Assembly (NCBI GenBank): GCA_020726505.1
Contig: JAHLEZ010000010.1
Location: 62,001 to 126,000, forward strand
Direction of reading: 5' to 3'
DNA length: 64,000 bases
From: Leptodontidium sp. MPI-SDFR-AT-0119
Taxonomy: Eukaryota; Ascomycota; Leotiomycetes; Helotiales; Leptodontidiaceae
Below are positions 22,587 through 33,346 of the stretch, one piece after another. The position numbers and the translations under genes are program-made. The notes under the pieces were generated by a model, which was not told the origin of the DNA, searched no databases, and saw only the letters and a list, made by a program, of their open reading frames with translations. Position 1 is the first letter of the stretch; the number at the start of each line of letters is the position of its first letter.

Positions 22587-23463
22587 TCACCCGTTGATGA
22601 CCTTCTTTATTGCTATCCATTTCCAACTCGCAATAGCCACCACCGGCAGGACAATCAGAGATGCATCCAACGCAATCGACAACATCCTCTTCTGCTTTTG
22701 AGAAAAGTTTTTCTGGAAGGTTACCGTGTCGTTGATCTTCGGCCAGGGCTTCTCCGGCACATCCCTTTTCAGTAACTCACACAAAGGCTCTCACCCATCA
22801 CCGACCCCGAATTCCAAAAACCGATCTTGGGGAGCAATGGCTCTGACGTACTTGTTGTGGGCGTTGTACACCTGTTTCCCATATTGGGGAAGTTGTCGTG
22901 GAAGAAGTATTCCCAAAAGATGTTGAACATCTTCTCAATGAGGCCGTACCGCGTCTTGAATAGTTTTTGGTAAGTGTTATACACAAATCCGTGATGGCGT
23001 GCTGGATAAATGGTACTCATCATGGATCGGTGCCAGCTCTCTGCGCTCCGAGTCGCCAAAATGATCTTTGCCTCTGGATAGATAGCGACGATTTCGTTAA
23101 CGAAGATTGCGCACAGAAGATCCGTTCCTGCCTATACACATAAGACTAATCATTCTGTAAACCGAAGAATAGACGATCTTGCACTGTAGTCTCGCAGAAG
23201 ACTTTTCCACTCAGCTGCACTCAGTGATGATCCGGTACCTTTGTATTTGGCCTCCAGAGCCCTGTTTCATGTTTCGATCTCTGAGAGATCTTCGAATAAC
23301 GTGAACATGTGAAACACGCCTTTTCCACGATCGTAACCAAGTTCTTCTAATGTTGTTTTCATAGATATTGTTATTAGTTGACATTCAGAATAGTTGTAAG
23401 TCTTTCATTACCATTGGTCCTGGTGGTCCCAGTTCGACAACGACCCAAGACAAGAACCTCCAT
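22587..23463 (-). pseudogene. Fungal sulfotransferase-like protein (PF17784-type), decayed
   Basis: Members of this P-loop family are common in fungi, often misnamed NAD-dependent epimerases; their substrates are mostly unknown. The start at 23463 reads MEVLVLGRCRTGTT, the phosphosulfate-binding loop. LEELGYD, FHMFTLFED, NRALEAKYKGTG, EIVAIYPEAKIILATRSAE and the C-terminal membrane helix (residues ALDASLIVLPVVAIASW) follow in the right order. Lesions: a TGA at 23267-23269 where family members have Trp, a frame change near 22871-22880 (NMG to QVYNAHN), and a TGA at 22791-22793 where the family has Trp (GDG-W-EPLCELL). An intron ending near 23116 is still visible. The normal order with three lesions makes this a clear pseudogene. 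Confidence 0.8.
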
Positions 23464-24496
23464 TCGTGCTTTATCTGATCTTGTAGACTATTTAGAAGTT
23501 CAAGAGTGAAATAAACCGGATATATGTAACGAACCATTGCTAAGAAGTTGATGGGGATTGGACAGCAACAGTCGAACTGTGTCAAATTGCTGATTCTATC
23601 AAAGAAAAGAAGCAGCCCCTCAATCCATCGGGAACCTTTCCGCAGATTGAGTACTACCGACGCAGAACCCTTAGGAGACAGCTAACTGTCCAACTAACCT
23701 TAGTGATAGTTGACTATACTTAGTAGTACCGACATGCTTCGTCAACATTCCGAAGCGTCATGCCAAGCGTGATGGCTTCGAGTCGAGAGGCCACGAGACG
23801 AAAGCTCCTAAAATACGGATAAGGATAAAAACAAGCTGTAGTATCTTTGTGGAGGATCGTCCGGCAGTAGAAGCCGCTTGGGAGCGAGACCAACTTAGTA
23901 GAGGTAGACCTGCAATGTGAATGGCACCGCTTCACAAGGGAATAATCGCCGAGATCCTCCAGCTATCTTGGGATGCCTTGCTTTAATTCGTTGTCTCCTT
24001 TGGCTGTGAAAATAAATATGAGTCAAAAACTACCCTAGGTTTCAGGTCGTAAAGTTGGAAATTATCTAGAATACTTGATTCGGATTTCATCGGATTTCTT
24101 CTAGCTACTCGGAGATGGACTTTATGACTGACTGTGTATCGAATCTTTATCCCTCAATGGAATGGCTCTTCAGAGACCTGAACCGAGTGCGGCGGAGTAG
24201 ACCATTTAACGAAGTTGATGAAGAAACACAATTATGCGACGAGACTGGATTGTGCTCCTAAATAAGCAAATATTGGCTCTATTCATGTCCTCTTAGACCC
24301 GAGGAATTATATCTGAGATCTTGACCTGACACGAAGCAACTTTAAATTCCCATCGGCATAGAATCATTCCAATAACTGAAGGAATGTCGCACCAAACTTT
24401 GCAGAGCCCCTAGTACGGAATCTGATTCTGAAAGCTAAGTTCGGAGCTGATTTGTGTTCCTCTGGAGGGTCTACCCGCATCTTCGAATTCCTGTCT
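23464..24496. other. Intergenic region
   Basis: About 1 kb between two minus-strand genes, including the upstream region of the sulfotransferase pseudogene. Only short frames occur and no repeat is obvious. Confidence 0.4.
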
Positions 24497-25380
24497 CTAA
24501 GCAGACCAGATATTTTGACGCACCCAGTCGCTCATAGTTCCAAGATTAGTATATAAAATTGGCACACCCTTCTCTCCGCACCCACCACCAGAATGCACAG
24601 TGCCCATTACTTCACCCGTCTCCGCATTCCAGATTGGCCCACCAGAGTCACCCGGACAGCTGCCTTTTCCTTCTTCTCCACCCGCGCAAAGCTCGTTGGG
24701 AGTGGTTTGGCCATACCTATTGCAGTCCTGCCGCGAAACAATCGGGACATTGACCCAGCTCAACTCATCTGATCCCTGCACGGGCTGATCTGGAATTGAG
24801 TTGCCCCAGCCGGCCACTGTCGCGTTCAACCCTACAGGTGGGTCATAGCCTTGGGCGACTAGTTTTGCGTAGCCGGTTGTGTCTGAAGGCTGAATGGGGA
24901 TCCCCAGATGCCAAACGGCAACGCTACACACAGGAAAATGTCTCAACATATGCTTGCAGACATGTAGGAGTCGGGACCACTTACTCATACTGTCCCACTG
25001 TGGGTCTGTATAATGGATGAATTCTGAACTCTGTAATGTGTGAGACAATGCCACCTGAGTGCAATTGCTGGCCACAGTTAGTTTATATTTCGCACCACTC
25101 CAGTTCAGAGCGTACGTACCGTAGAGCCTGCACGGATTGTAACATTTTCAGGCCGGATGGTAATCGTGCAGTGGCCAGCGGTAAGCACTGTGTAGGCGTT
25201 GAGTAAAGTACCGGTACACCATTGAGCCCCATCGAGCTCAGGGGCGACGAGGAAAGGGAATTCCCCTGGCTCGACGAGACTGCCACCCGCAACTCGAGAA
25301 TTGACCTTGCTCAGACCTGGGGCTGCCAGATTGAAGGGCGTAAAAGCCATTGCTAGAAATAATGTGTTGATGAACGTCAT
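24497..25380 (-). CDS. Secreted chymotrypsin-fold serine protease (S1 family)
   Basis: Three exons (25120-25380, 24985-25067, 24497-24923) give a 256-residue preproenzyme. A signal peptide (MTFINTLFLAMAFTPFNLA) and a short propeptide ending in SR precede the mature start VAGGS. The triad is complete: TAGHC (His), YDVAVWHL (Asp, its codon split GA/C by intron 2) and CPGDSGGP (Ser). Residue 189 (six before the catalytic Ser) is Gly instead of the Asp of trypsin, so cleavage after Lys/Arg is not expected; a chymotrypsin- or elastase-like preference is more likely. Six Cys could form the usual disulfides. An upstream in-frame Met exists, but the signal peptide fixes the start chosen here. Confidence 0.9.
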
Positions 25381-26091
25381 TGTGGACGAAGGAGGTTTCC
25401 CTGTTCCTTTGATGTGCTCGAGGAATATAAGTGTCCTGATCAAAATGGCCTCCTAAAATCTCTGATCTGGCCAAAAATCGACAACAATAGCAGATGAAAG
25501 TGACCTGGTTGGATTTGATGTGATCTATATATACTCCGCAGAAAAGTAAGTGCGCGAGTAAATACGAAGTATGGACACTGCGCAATTACCATCAGCACAT
25601 ACGAGCTGGTCGAAGACTTGGCATGCCCCACAAGAAAGACGATCATGAGGCTTCTTGGTATCTTTATGAAGTATAATATTAAAGCTAAAATGCAGGCTTC
25701 GTGATAGCATGGCTTGGGTTGATCATTCACAAGGCAATATACTATGTAATAATGATTTCAGGCCTTAATCAATGGCGGATTTCTATTAGGGGAGAACTTT
25801 TGACCAAGTAATTATAAATTTTCTGTATTTAGTCTTCCCCAATGCCAAGAGAGAAAAAAAAGGCACTCTTGGCGAGCTCGTATCTCAAAGGCAACAAGGA
25901 AATGTTGAACCTTAATAAAGTGGAGGCTCGGTTCCATCTCATGTTGCAGGGCTCTCCCCCCATTGACGAGAGGTCGGGGTGGTTGGCTTCGCTTTTGTGG
26001 CTGGGCAAGGAAGCTTCCGTCTTTGAGGGGAAAAGATAGGCATCCCACCTGGAATACATTCAACTTATACGTACAAAATTAAATATCTGTC
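25381..26091. other. Intergenic region
   Basis: AT-rich upstream region of the serine protease gene. Frames of 60-115 codons on both strands look random. Confidence 0.4.
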
Positions 26092-26123
26092 ACATACGAC
26101 CATAGACTGGTGAGAAATGGACA
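26092..26123 (+). repeat. Truncated 5S rRNA-like fragment
   Basis: The 32 bases starting ACATACGACCATAGACTGG are the same as the 5' end of the complete 5S gene at 33199, with divergence beginning after about 27 bases. The rest of the gene, including the internal promoter, is absent. This is a dispersed 5S pseudogene or a fragment carried by another event. Confidence 0.75.
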
Positions 26124-27084
26124 ATCTCTTCTGTCTACTATACAATAGGCTTATGAATTTAGATTTTTTCTAGATTATGAGATCCCGGTTAGCAATACAC
26201 GTGATTCATGCCACTTTCTCATACACCTGGGACCGAGACCTCAGCTCCTATCACTGTATGTATATTCATGCTATTAGAATACACTGCAGAAGGTCAGGTT
26301 TATTATGAAGAAGATTGAGATCGAATACTCTCCGTTCATACAATCCTCCGCAATGCAAATTCTGTGCTTCGGAACTATCAACTTTCCGTCTCCAATCTCC
26401 CGTCTCCACTCTTGAAATTTCTCAACTCACACCTTCTTCTCTGTTACTTTAGTCCTACATCCGCGACTCCAGCAATCTCCCGATTCCTATCACATAATAT
26501 CTGGACTTGCACCACTCCAAACCTTCACTCTGACCGCCAGCATATCAAGTCCTGCATTCCAGCTCCTTGCTCTCCCGAACCACTTTCTAGGTATCCCCCC
26601 ATTAACACGCCAAATATCACCGGCCATCTCCTCCACCGTGTTCCAAAAAAAATATCCCTCCACTTGACGTGTATCGTCAAGCTAGCATCATTGTGCACCC
26701 ATGTTTGATGTTCCGGTACGATTGCCCAATTGATTCTCTTGGAAAGAGCCATCTGATTGGAAAGCCAACCATCTTTCCGAGTATCTAGAGCTTTGTGACG
26801 AGTGATCGAATTGGAACAGTGTGGCGGTTTTTTGGGTGGGGAGGTTAGTTGCTTTTGTGGTATCTTAACTGCCTGGTTCTTATAAGGTGCGGAGTGTGGC
26901 AGGGGCAGCTCGACGTGGATTTCGTAACTGCTAGATGGGTTCGTGGTTGGCTGAAGTGGACTTCGTGTGTTTCCCCACTGATCGATCGTATAGGCGTCCG
27001 AGGTGAACAGCATCCATGGCAGTGCTGTGGATGTAGTTGCCAGTTGTAGAGGGTATTGGTGATACCTCGACCCGCGGGGACTCG
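26124..27084. other. Region with one weak coding frame
   Basis: A minus-strand frame (26525-27013, 162 codons) is Pro/Thr-rich at first and then Trp-rich (KDGWLSNQM, INWAIVP, TRWRRWPV). It has no known motif and no splice support, so I do not list it as a gene. Nothing else was seen. Confidence 0.3.
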
Positions 27085-27310
27085 TAAGTTTGGGAGGGTA
27101 CTAGTTACTGCTCGATCCAGTGATCTCGTGAGATGAAGAGAGGATTGGTACTATTGGATCAAGTGGACTCGTGAGATGTAGAGAGTGCTGGTAGCAGCTG
27201 GGTCGATGGACATTGGATTCGTGAGATGCAGAGAGTGTTAGTAGCAGTTGGATCCATAGACTCGTGAGAGGTGAGTGGTACTGGGTGCAGCTGGATGGTT
27301 TGGATTCGCA
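27085..27310. repeat. Degenerate tandem repeat, about 45-50 bp unit
   Basis: Four or more diverged copies centre on the string CTCGTGAGATG (27123, 27169, 27219 as TTCGTGAGATG, 27261 as CTCGTGAGAGG), each followed by AGAGAG-like and GGTA(G/C)(C/T)AG-like segments. The repeat lies in non-coding sequence. Confidence 0.65.
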
Positions 27311-27745
27311 AGTCTGTTGAAGAACGTTGGTTGCTTCTCAATCCATCTTGTAGTGGAAGTCAGTATGCTCGTAAGATCTGTTGTATCTCAAGGGGTCCAA
27401 GATTGGAGGGTAGAAAGCTAGGAAGCGTTTGAATGCCAGGAGACCACAGTGATCGTTTGCTGCAACTCGAGGTCTGTCCGCTTCTGTCCAGCAAGTCCTG
27501 AATCACACTCCACATGAATCCTGACCAGACTCCTGTCCACCCGTCTATCCAAATCCAGCCGAAACCCCAACCTGAAACGATCGAGTTTTTTCGATGGCCC
27601 CAAGGACTTTTCCCCCGAGACCATCATTTTTTTGGGGGTTTTTTTTTCAACGCTGGACGCTGATATCCCATCCACCACCCCAAACAGAACAAACCATCAC
27701 CCAAAACTCCGAACGTCAGACAAAGGAAAAACAAAAGGAAAGGCT

Positions 27746-28027
27746 CTAGCGACCTGCACTGGCAGGACGCTCCCTTGGTGGGCTCCGCCGAGCAGAGGAA
27801 GAACCCCTAAAAGAGCCCTCAGAACGTTTAGCTTTCAGAGAAGACCTCCTTGCTAGGACCCGAGCTCGCGCCCGAGTCTGTCGCTCCGTCTCCTCCTTGG
27901 CCTCCCGTTCACGTCGAACTTTTGCCAACGCCTCATACTTCTCGTACAACAATGGGAGGACCGGTCCCACCAAGGTGCTAATGACCTGTAGGCCAGCGAG
28001 GATTGCGAAAAGGCGATTAGATGGCAT
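27746..28027 (-). CDS. Small membrane protein with basic tail
   Basis: An intact 93-residue frame beginning MPSNRLFAILAGLQVISTLV. One N-terminal hydrophobic helix (residues 5-27) is followed by an Arg/Glu-rich, probably helical segment (KYEALAKVRREREAKEETE) and an Arg/Ser-rich tail ending in PASAGR. No family is recognised. The anchor plus charged coil layout suggests an organelle-membrane protein; evidence is the open frame and composition only. Confidence 0.45.
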   Translation of the reverse strand: MPSNRLFAILAGLQVISTLVGPVLPLLYEKYEALAKVRREREAKEETERQTRARARVLARRSSLKAKRSEGSFRGSSSARRSPPRERPASAGR

Positions 28028-29356
28028 CGTAAATCGGTGAAGAGAAAGAAGGAAAGGAAACGAGGATCTCGGAATGAGGACTTGTATCTACCTTGGAAGC
28101 TAACATTGAGGGAAGGCAGGATGCAGACAGCTATGGATGGCAATGACATTCTATCCGAATTCGCACCTGTCATTCTCTGTCCTTGTTTGGAGAACGTCAG
28201 CCCTTCCAAGCATTGGCGAACTTCCAAAACACACAGAGAAAAAGATGTATTCCGATACTGAGGGCCTATTCTGAGCCTAGCTAGGTCGCCTTGTTAATTT
28301 TACCTCCATCTGAACCCGAATCTGTACTGAAGTTTGAACACCCTGGCGCAGGTTTTGGATGTCTCGATCGATCGACGATCATGATATTCGAGTCTATCAG
28401 GTCGTCCTTCCTTTGCCTGCCCAGTTCACAATTGTTAGATCATCCAGCTAAAATTCCTAAGTGTGATGGACTTACGAATATCTGTTCAAGACACTCAAAG
28501 ATGTTAAGAGCCCCGCAAGGCAGTGAGTACCCGGGAGGTATTTCAAGCCTGCAACAGGAGGAGACATAGGTATCTTCAGAGCTACCGGAGCCGGCTATGT
28601 ACTTCGAGGAAGTTCAGCTGTTTCCTTTCTTTGAATCCTTTCGCAGCTTTTCCACAATTGATATTTCCTTCCACAGCGTTTCCACAATTAATCTTTCCTC
28701 CTCTAAGGCTTCCTTCAGGGCTCTTCGTTCTTTCAACCTATGGTCGATTACATCATCAGCGAGAATTTTTCTGAGCACCAAGGGATAATACGCACAACTG
28801 CCATGTCTGTCTAATATGGAGTGAGGTTCCCAGCGTGCTTATGCCGAAGACAATCGTGACCAATCGGAGAGCGATCTTTGAATGCATGATTGATATCTTG
28901 GAGAGTGCGTAGAGACGGTGAGCTGAGTTGCTGTGATGTGATGTGTGATGTGATGTGTGTGATTGCCTGTATTATAGGAATTAAAAAAGAAAAGGAAATA
29001 TTAGGTACCTTAAGTAGTGACAAGAATTTCTGTTTCCGGCTAGTTACGTCATGATTCGCTAGCGAAGCGACGAGCGGTCTCGTTAGGTCTGTACGAGGCT
29101 AAAGATCTCCGAACTTTCTAACTTGGTACTCTACTCGCATACGGTTCGCTCCCTATTATGGATTGGCGCAAAAGAAACCAAGGGAGAGACATCTAATCTT
29201 GAGTATAGGTATTTATCAAATGAGTAGCTTAAGAGAGGCTATAAAAGGTGGGTAATATATTGTATTTGGTCTAAGGAAAGAAGAGCTACCTAGGTGCCTA
29301 CCTAGGCACGGTCTAGCCTGCCGTTTATCCCTGCTAACAATAATCTTCAAGTACCG
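28028..29356. other. Intergenic region with a simple repeat
   Basis: More than 1.3 kb without a supported gene. A GATGTGATGTGTG-type microsatellite lies at 28929-28963. Around 28650-28700 the string TTTCCACAATTRAT with TTTCCT nearby occurs twice. A palindromic GTGCCTACCTAGGCAC is at 29294-29309. Confidence 0.45.
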
Positions 29357-29552
29357 TATTAACTCGATTGTAGGATTGTCACGCCGCGTGGAACTAGAGC
29401 GGAATCTAATTCAAGGAACCAAGAAGTCAGCTTAAAAGTGGAGATGACAGCCAGATCGCTTGGTCCTTAAGCTGATGTGACTACTACCTAGTAGATCTTT
29501 AGAGCTAGCATTAGCAAACAGTCGGCGTGAAAATCTTACAATCGAGTTAATA
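29357..29552. mobile_element. MITE with 30-bp terminal inverted repeats
   Basis: The two ends are inverted copies: 29357-29386 (TATTAACTCGATTGTAGGAT...) and the reverse complement of 29523-29552, with about 3 mismatches over 30 bp. The element is 196 bp, or 192 bp if the outer TA on each side is counted as a target-site duplication, as in Tc1/mariner-type elements. The inside has no coding capacity. The low divergence between the arms suggests fairly recent activity or selection for pairing. Confidence 0.75.
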
Positions 29553-31098
29553 GAGCCGTTCCTATGCCCCATGTAACTCACAATCAAAAATCACGTCAAC
29601 TGCCCCTTTCCGGGTCTCTAAGTTTTGTTACCCTTGTCAGGTCGAGTTAGCTCCATATTATCTCCTGAGATACTTTTCCCGAATTGATATGATTGGTTAA
29701 CTTTTACAAATAAGTGGACTTTTGAACTTTTTTGACCTCACGTTGTGAATCAAATTATTTCCTCCCTCTGTTTCGTCTCCATAAAATTTCAGAATCGTGG
29801 CATTTGAGCATTCTTCGGCCATACATCTTCGGTGTCCTTCCTAATCTAGTAAAGCCAAATTCTGAACGTGAGTTTTATGAAGCGTGGAAACGGCACTGAT
29901 ACGGTACTATAAGATCCTAAGCGGATTGTGAACTCGGAATAACTCCGAGCTGACAGGCAGCAATACGACACGTCAAGGAGCTAGACTCTAGGGACCTCAA
30001 AAGCAATAGCGTTCTACGTAAAAGCGGGGTTTTAGTTCCTATGTCTAGGAACTAATCACTACTCCGTAGGTCCCGGATCTGATTTTGTTATACCACAGAA
30101 TAAAGATTAATGGGCCATCTACATCATCTCTGGTGCTCTGGCATCTACATCTATCAGTCTCGAGTAAGATCCACGAATTGACTTGCCCATTTCTTGAATC
30201 CCGAAGTCTAAACCCGAGATCTAAGACATCAGATATAATGTCAATTGCAATGCTATAGGGGTGCTTTGTTGGTTGCCCTGATCAAGGTTAGTCTACATAA
30301 AGTTTCCAATAATCCCCATCATGCCAGGGCCTGAAACTGCTTGCTCCAACTGTCTAGTGCCATTTTACCTGAGCGAGGACTCTGCCCCCACAACCTTGTC
30401 TTCAGGGTATATTCGATGAACGCCTTCCGTGGACCGATGATAGCAGGGTATACTGTATGTGCGAGATTGGGGTGTGGTAAACGACGACCTGTAGACAGCA
30501 AAGCATGCTGACACTCAAGACCACAATGAAGTCGAGAAGCACGTAAAGAACGACATATGTTGCAAAGTGTTTGTCCCAAGTAGCTATGAACGTCATCTAT
30601 TCTTCAAAAAACAAGCAGACTCTCTCAACAACAAACAGGAGAATCTATACGCAGACGGAAGCATCCAAACTCGCCCATTCATCCGTGCTTCTTAGAATTG
30701 TATCTCCTACATCCTCAATATTGTGTTGCCACTCGCATGGTCACAACCAGAGGTTACTGTGACCGCAAAAGTCCTCGACGACTCGGCGTCTCTGTCACCA
30801 TCCCATACACCTTCCCCAGACACAGCTCTCTCTTACCTCCCCAACAAAGTGCGCCATCTTTACCAGTGTCTCCAATGACTCGCGACCAACGACAGATCAA
30901 CTTTGAGGTTCGATAACAGAGGCTTAGTCACAGGTAGAGGGTGTGCGCTTTTGCTTGGAGGCGGAGAACAGGGACGACCGAATTGCTCGACAAGATGCTA
31001 ATGCTGTGACTCAAACTGCAGACATGTCAACTCAAGCAGCCATCTTTGGCATAACCGCTGCAGGAAAATATGCGGCCGACGGTTGTGTCCTAGTGTCA
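29553..31098. other. AT-rich intergenic region
   Basis: About 1.5 kb. Open frames here (up to 86 codons) lack family resemblance. A small hairpin (CTCGGAATAACTCCGAG) lies at 29934-29950. I see nothing else. Confidence 0.4.
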
Positions 31099-31608
31099 TC
31101 AGTTCTCACGAGATGTGAGTCGAGAGGGAGGAACAGGCCTGTGTAGTGCGACTCCCGTTGGCTCTCCAGACGTAGCTGAAGGTTCGTAGCCGGCACCACG
31201 GATAGGTGGGAGTTCGACTTCGCCAGCCGACCTCTCGTGGATGTTCAGTCCAGTCCTCAAGACCAGGAGCCCTTTACAGGGTCGGCTCCCGGGACCCTTC
31301 TGCAGCACTGTTAGCCCAATCCTATAACGAGGTCGTATCTGTGCTACGACCTCCATCTCAGGGGGACTGGCACGCTGGCGCCTGTCCTCTATGAGGATAT
31401 CCTCCATCTTACTCAGCCTCGCCTCCATCAGTACCCTCCACTCGGAGTTGTCTGCGGGAGGTGAAGGAGGAGGATGTGGTGGAAGAGGTGGACGGATTAA
31501 CTTACCAAGCCAGCTGTTGGGGAATATCTAGGTGACCATTTGGGTGAGGGTGTGAATTGCGCCAATCAAGGCAAATGCGAAAACGCAATAATCAATGAAT
31601 GAAGTCAT
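31099..31608 (-). pseudogene. Small single-pass membrane protein gene with an in-frame TAG
   Basis: A frame starting at 31608 reads MTSFIDYCVFAFALIGAIHT and then meets TAG at 31528-31530. The same frame continues IFPNSWL, a clear 54-nt in-frame intron (GTAAGT...CCCGCAG), then DNSEWRVLMEARLSKMEDIL and about 90 further residues to a stop at 31099. The helix-then-charged layout is like the small membrane protein at 27746. The TAG may be a CAG changed by C-to-T. Alternatively it is part of an upstream intron acceptor (ACCTAG), in which case the gene is intact but starts elsewhere. Confidence 0.4.
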
Positions 31609-31803
31609 TGTTACGAGTCCAGAACAATCAAGAGAAAAAGAAGAAGAAGAAGAAGCAGAAGCAAAAGCAGAAGAAGGAACGGAGACTGGACCCACGCATG
31701 GTTTGCCCTGGCTGGGTAGCGCACCTGATCGCAACAAGAGGAAGGAGCAGGGAAGATTGCCGCTAACGTCATCTCTAGAGAAGGACTTTTATGATAACGC
31801 AGT

Positions 31804-33054
31804 TTAAATGCCGAGCAACAAAACGAGACTACCATTCCTGACCACATAACGTTGTTTGATGCCAATGAATGATACCTTGATTCCTTCTGGCCACGGCCAA
31901 GCCTTTTCTATGCCCAGATCCTTTTCCTCCTGATGGGATAAGAGCGAATCGAACTTGAAGGCTGCCCCTAGTTTCTGCTCGAAGGATGCACAAATTGAAC
32001 CTCGCTGAAAGGCAACTTTTGTCCACGATTTCTCCTCGATACTGCTGAGTCGACTTATATACTTATGGTCATTGAAATCTCGCCCCTCCCCGAGATCCAT
32101 CCATCTTGTCAGAAACATCGCATTACCCGCCCTGCCGTAGCTTTTGAAGTCGACCCGGAACTCAGTGTAACAATAATTACAGCATATGAGACCTTGCCTA
32201 TTCTCGAACTTTTCGATTTGCGTCGCCGTCGGAATCTGGATACCATATTTGTGCAAACTTTGCATTGTTGCGAATTGAATATGAGGGCAAATATCAAGTC
32301 CACCACACCATGGCAGAGGAATTGCTTCAGAGGATGGCACCATGAACACCTTCTGCTCGCGCACTAAGAGCGATCCGTCCTCAATCCGAGCTTCAGCTGA
32401 ACGTTGTTCTATAAAACCCCAGTTGAGGAGTTTCTTGCTTCCGCAGCCAAGAAGCTTCAGAACTTGTACGTTATCATAGGAATGCCTGTAGGCTTTCATT
32501 GCCATGTGGAAAAGAATCGACGAAAACTCGGGATATGTTCCTCGTGCAAGTCCGCTGATCAAGTCCCTTTTCCAGCATGCCAACCAAGGTCGACTGGATC
32601 TAGAATCCGTATGTGATAGTAGGTGATACTCCTTCGCGTTGGGTATTGGATGAAGTCGGACGCAATGTGGACAAACGACGTGGGTTGGTAGGTCTCGTTC
32701 CAGGCAGTAAAGAAATTCGCATATGGCCGATTGTCCAGCCTTCTTGAGAGAGTCTAGACACCGCTCTTTGAGGCATGAGTAAAAGGAATGGCATGTTAAG
32801 CCTAAGCTCGCTCCTGATACCACGGGCACATAGTCTAATATGAGGAGCAAGAGCTCAGGTGGAAGCCTTTTGATGGGTGAGTCCAAGTCAAACGTAATGG
32901 CTCTGCCTTGAGTACGGTGTCGTGCAAGGCCAAATCCGAAAAGACTGAATATTTGTCGGAGAATAGCTATAGGAACTTGGGTGGCAGGGGCTAGATCCAT
33001 GGAGATCTGAGGAAGGTGTGGATTTGCTTTGCTCGTGCTCGTGCTCGTGCTCAT
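31804..33054 (-). CDS. F-box protein
   Basis: A single-exon frame of 416 residues. The F-box near residues 58-100 reads IKRLPPELLLLILDYVPVVS followed by LGLTCHSFYSCLK, the usual pattern for binding Skp1 in SCF ubiquitin ligases. The rest contains CxxC pairs (VVCPHCVRL and ICCNYCYTEF) in a fungal-type C-terminal region with no named substrate domain. The N-terminus has a repeated Ser-Thr run (STSTSTS); translation could also start at the Met at residue 19. The gene is divergent from the 5S gene and the kinase-like gene. Confidence 0.8.
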   Translation of the reverse strand: MSTSTSTSKANPHLPQISMDLAPATQVPIAILRQIFSLFGFGLARHRTQGRAITFDLDSPIKRLPPELLLLILDYVPVVSGASLGLTCHSFYSCLKERCLDSLKKAGQSAICEFLYCLERDLPTHVVCPHCVRLHPIPNAKEYHLLSHTDSRSSRPWLACWKRDLISGLARGTYPEFSSILFHMAMKAYRHSYDNVQVLKLLGCGSKKLLNWGFIEQRSAEARIEDGSLLVREQKVFMVPSSEAIPLPWCGGLDICPHIQFATMQSLHKYGIQIPTATQIEKFENRQGLICCNYCYTEFRVDFKSYGRAGNAMFLTRWMDLGEGRDFNDHKYISRLSSIEEKSWTKVAFQRGSICASFEQKLGAAFKFDSLLSHQEEKDLGIEKAWPWPEGIKVSFIGIKQRYVVRNGSLVLLLGI

Positions 33055-33198
33055 GCTTCTTAAGGTATCGAAGAGGGTCGCTACGAAGAGGATGAGGAGG
33101 TATCGGTAATGTCAGGTGGTCTACGCAATTATTACGTAATTGTGGATGGTCGTGATCATTTGTTGTGGATACAATACTATATAAGCGCATCTCATTTC

Positions 33199-33317
33199 AC
33201 ATACGACCATAGACTGGTGAGAACTGGGCATCCCGTCCGCTCTGCCATACACAAGCACCAGATCGGCAGATTAGTAGTTGGGTGGGTGACCACCAGCGAA
33301 TACCTGCTGTTGTATGT
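33199..33317 (+). rRNA. 5S ribosomal RNA
   Basis: A 119-nt sequence starts ACATACGACCATAG and ends CTGTTGTATGT, so the ends pair as ACATAC/GTATGT. The internal C-box segment (AGTTGGGTGGGTGACCACC) and CCCGTCCGCTCTGCC are intact. A TATATAAG at 33178-33185 sits about 20 bp upstream, as in fungal RNA polymerase III 5S promoters, and a T6 run at 33325-33330 can terminate. As usual in Pezizomycotina, it is a dispersed single copy between protein genes. A fragment with the same 5' end lies at 26092. Confidence 0.92.
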
Positions 33318-33346
33318 TATTTACTTTTTTATATTTTTGCCAGATT

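Noticed and set aside
22587..23463. TGA recoded as tryptophan
   Set aside because: Other genes in the window use TGG for Trp and end in TGA (for example the secreted Cys-rich protein), and the gene also has a frame change.
26525..27013. 162-codon minus-strand frame as a gene
   Set aside because: No family, no splice support, and it runs up to a tandem repeat; coding status cannot be supported.
27040..27340. CRISPR-like array
   Set aside because: Units are degenerate tandem repeats without unique spacers, in a eukaryotic genome.
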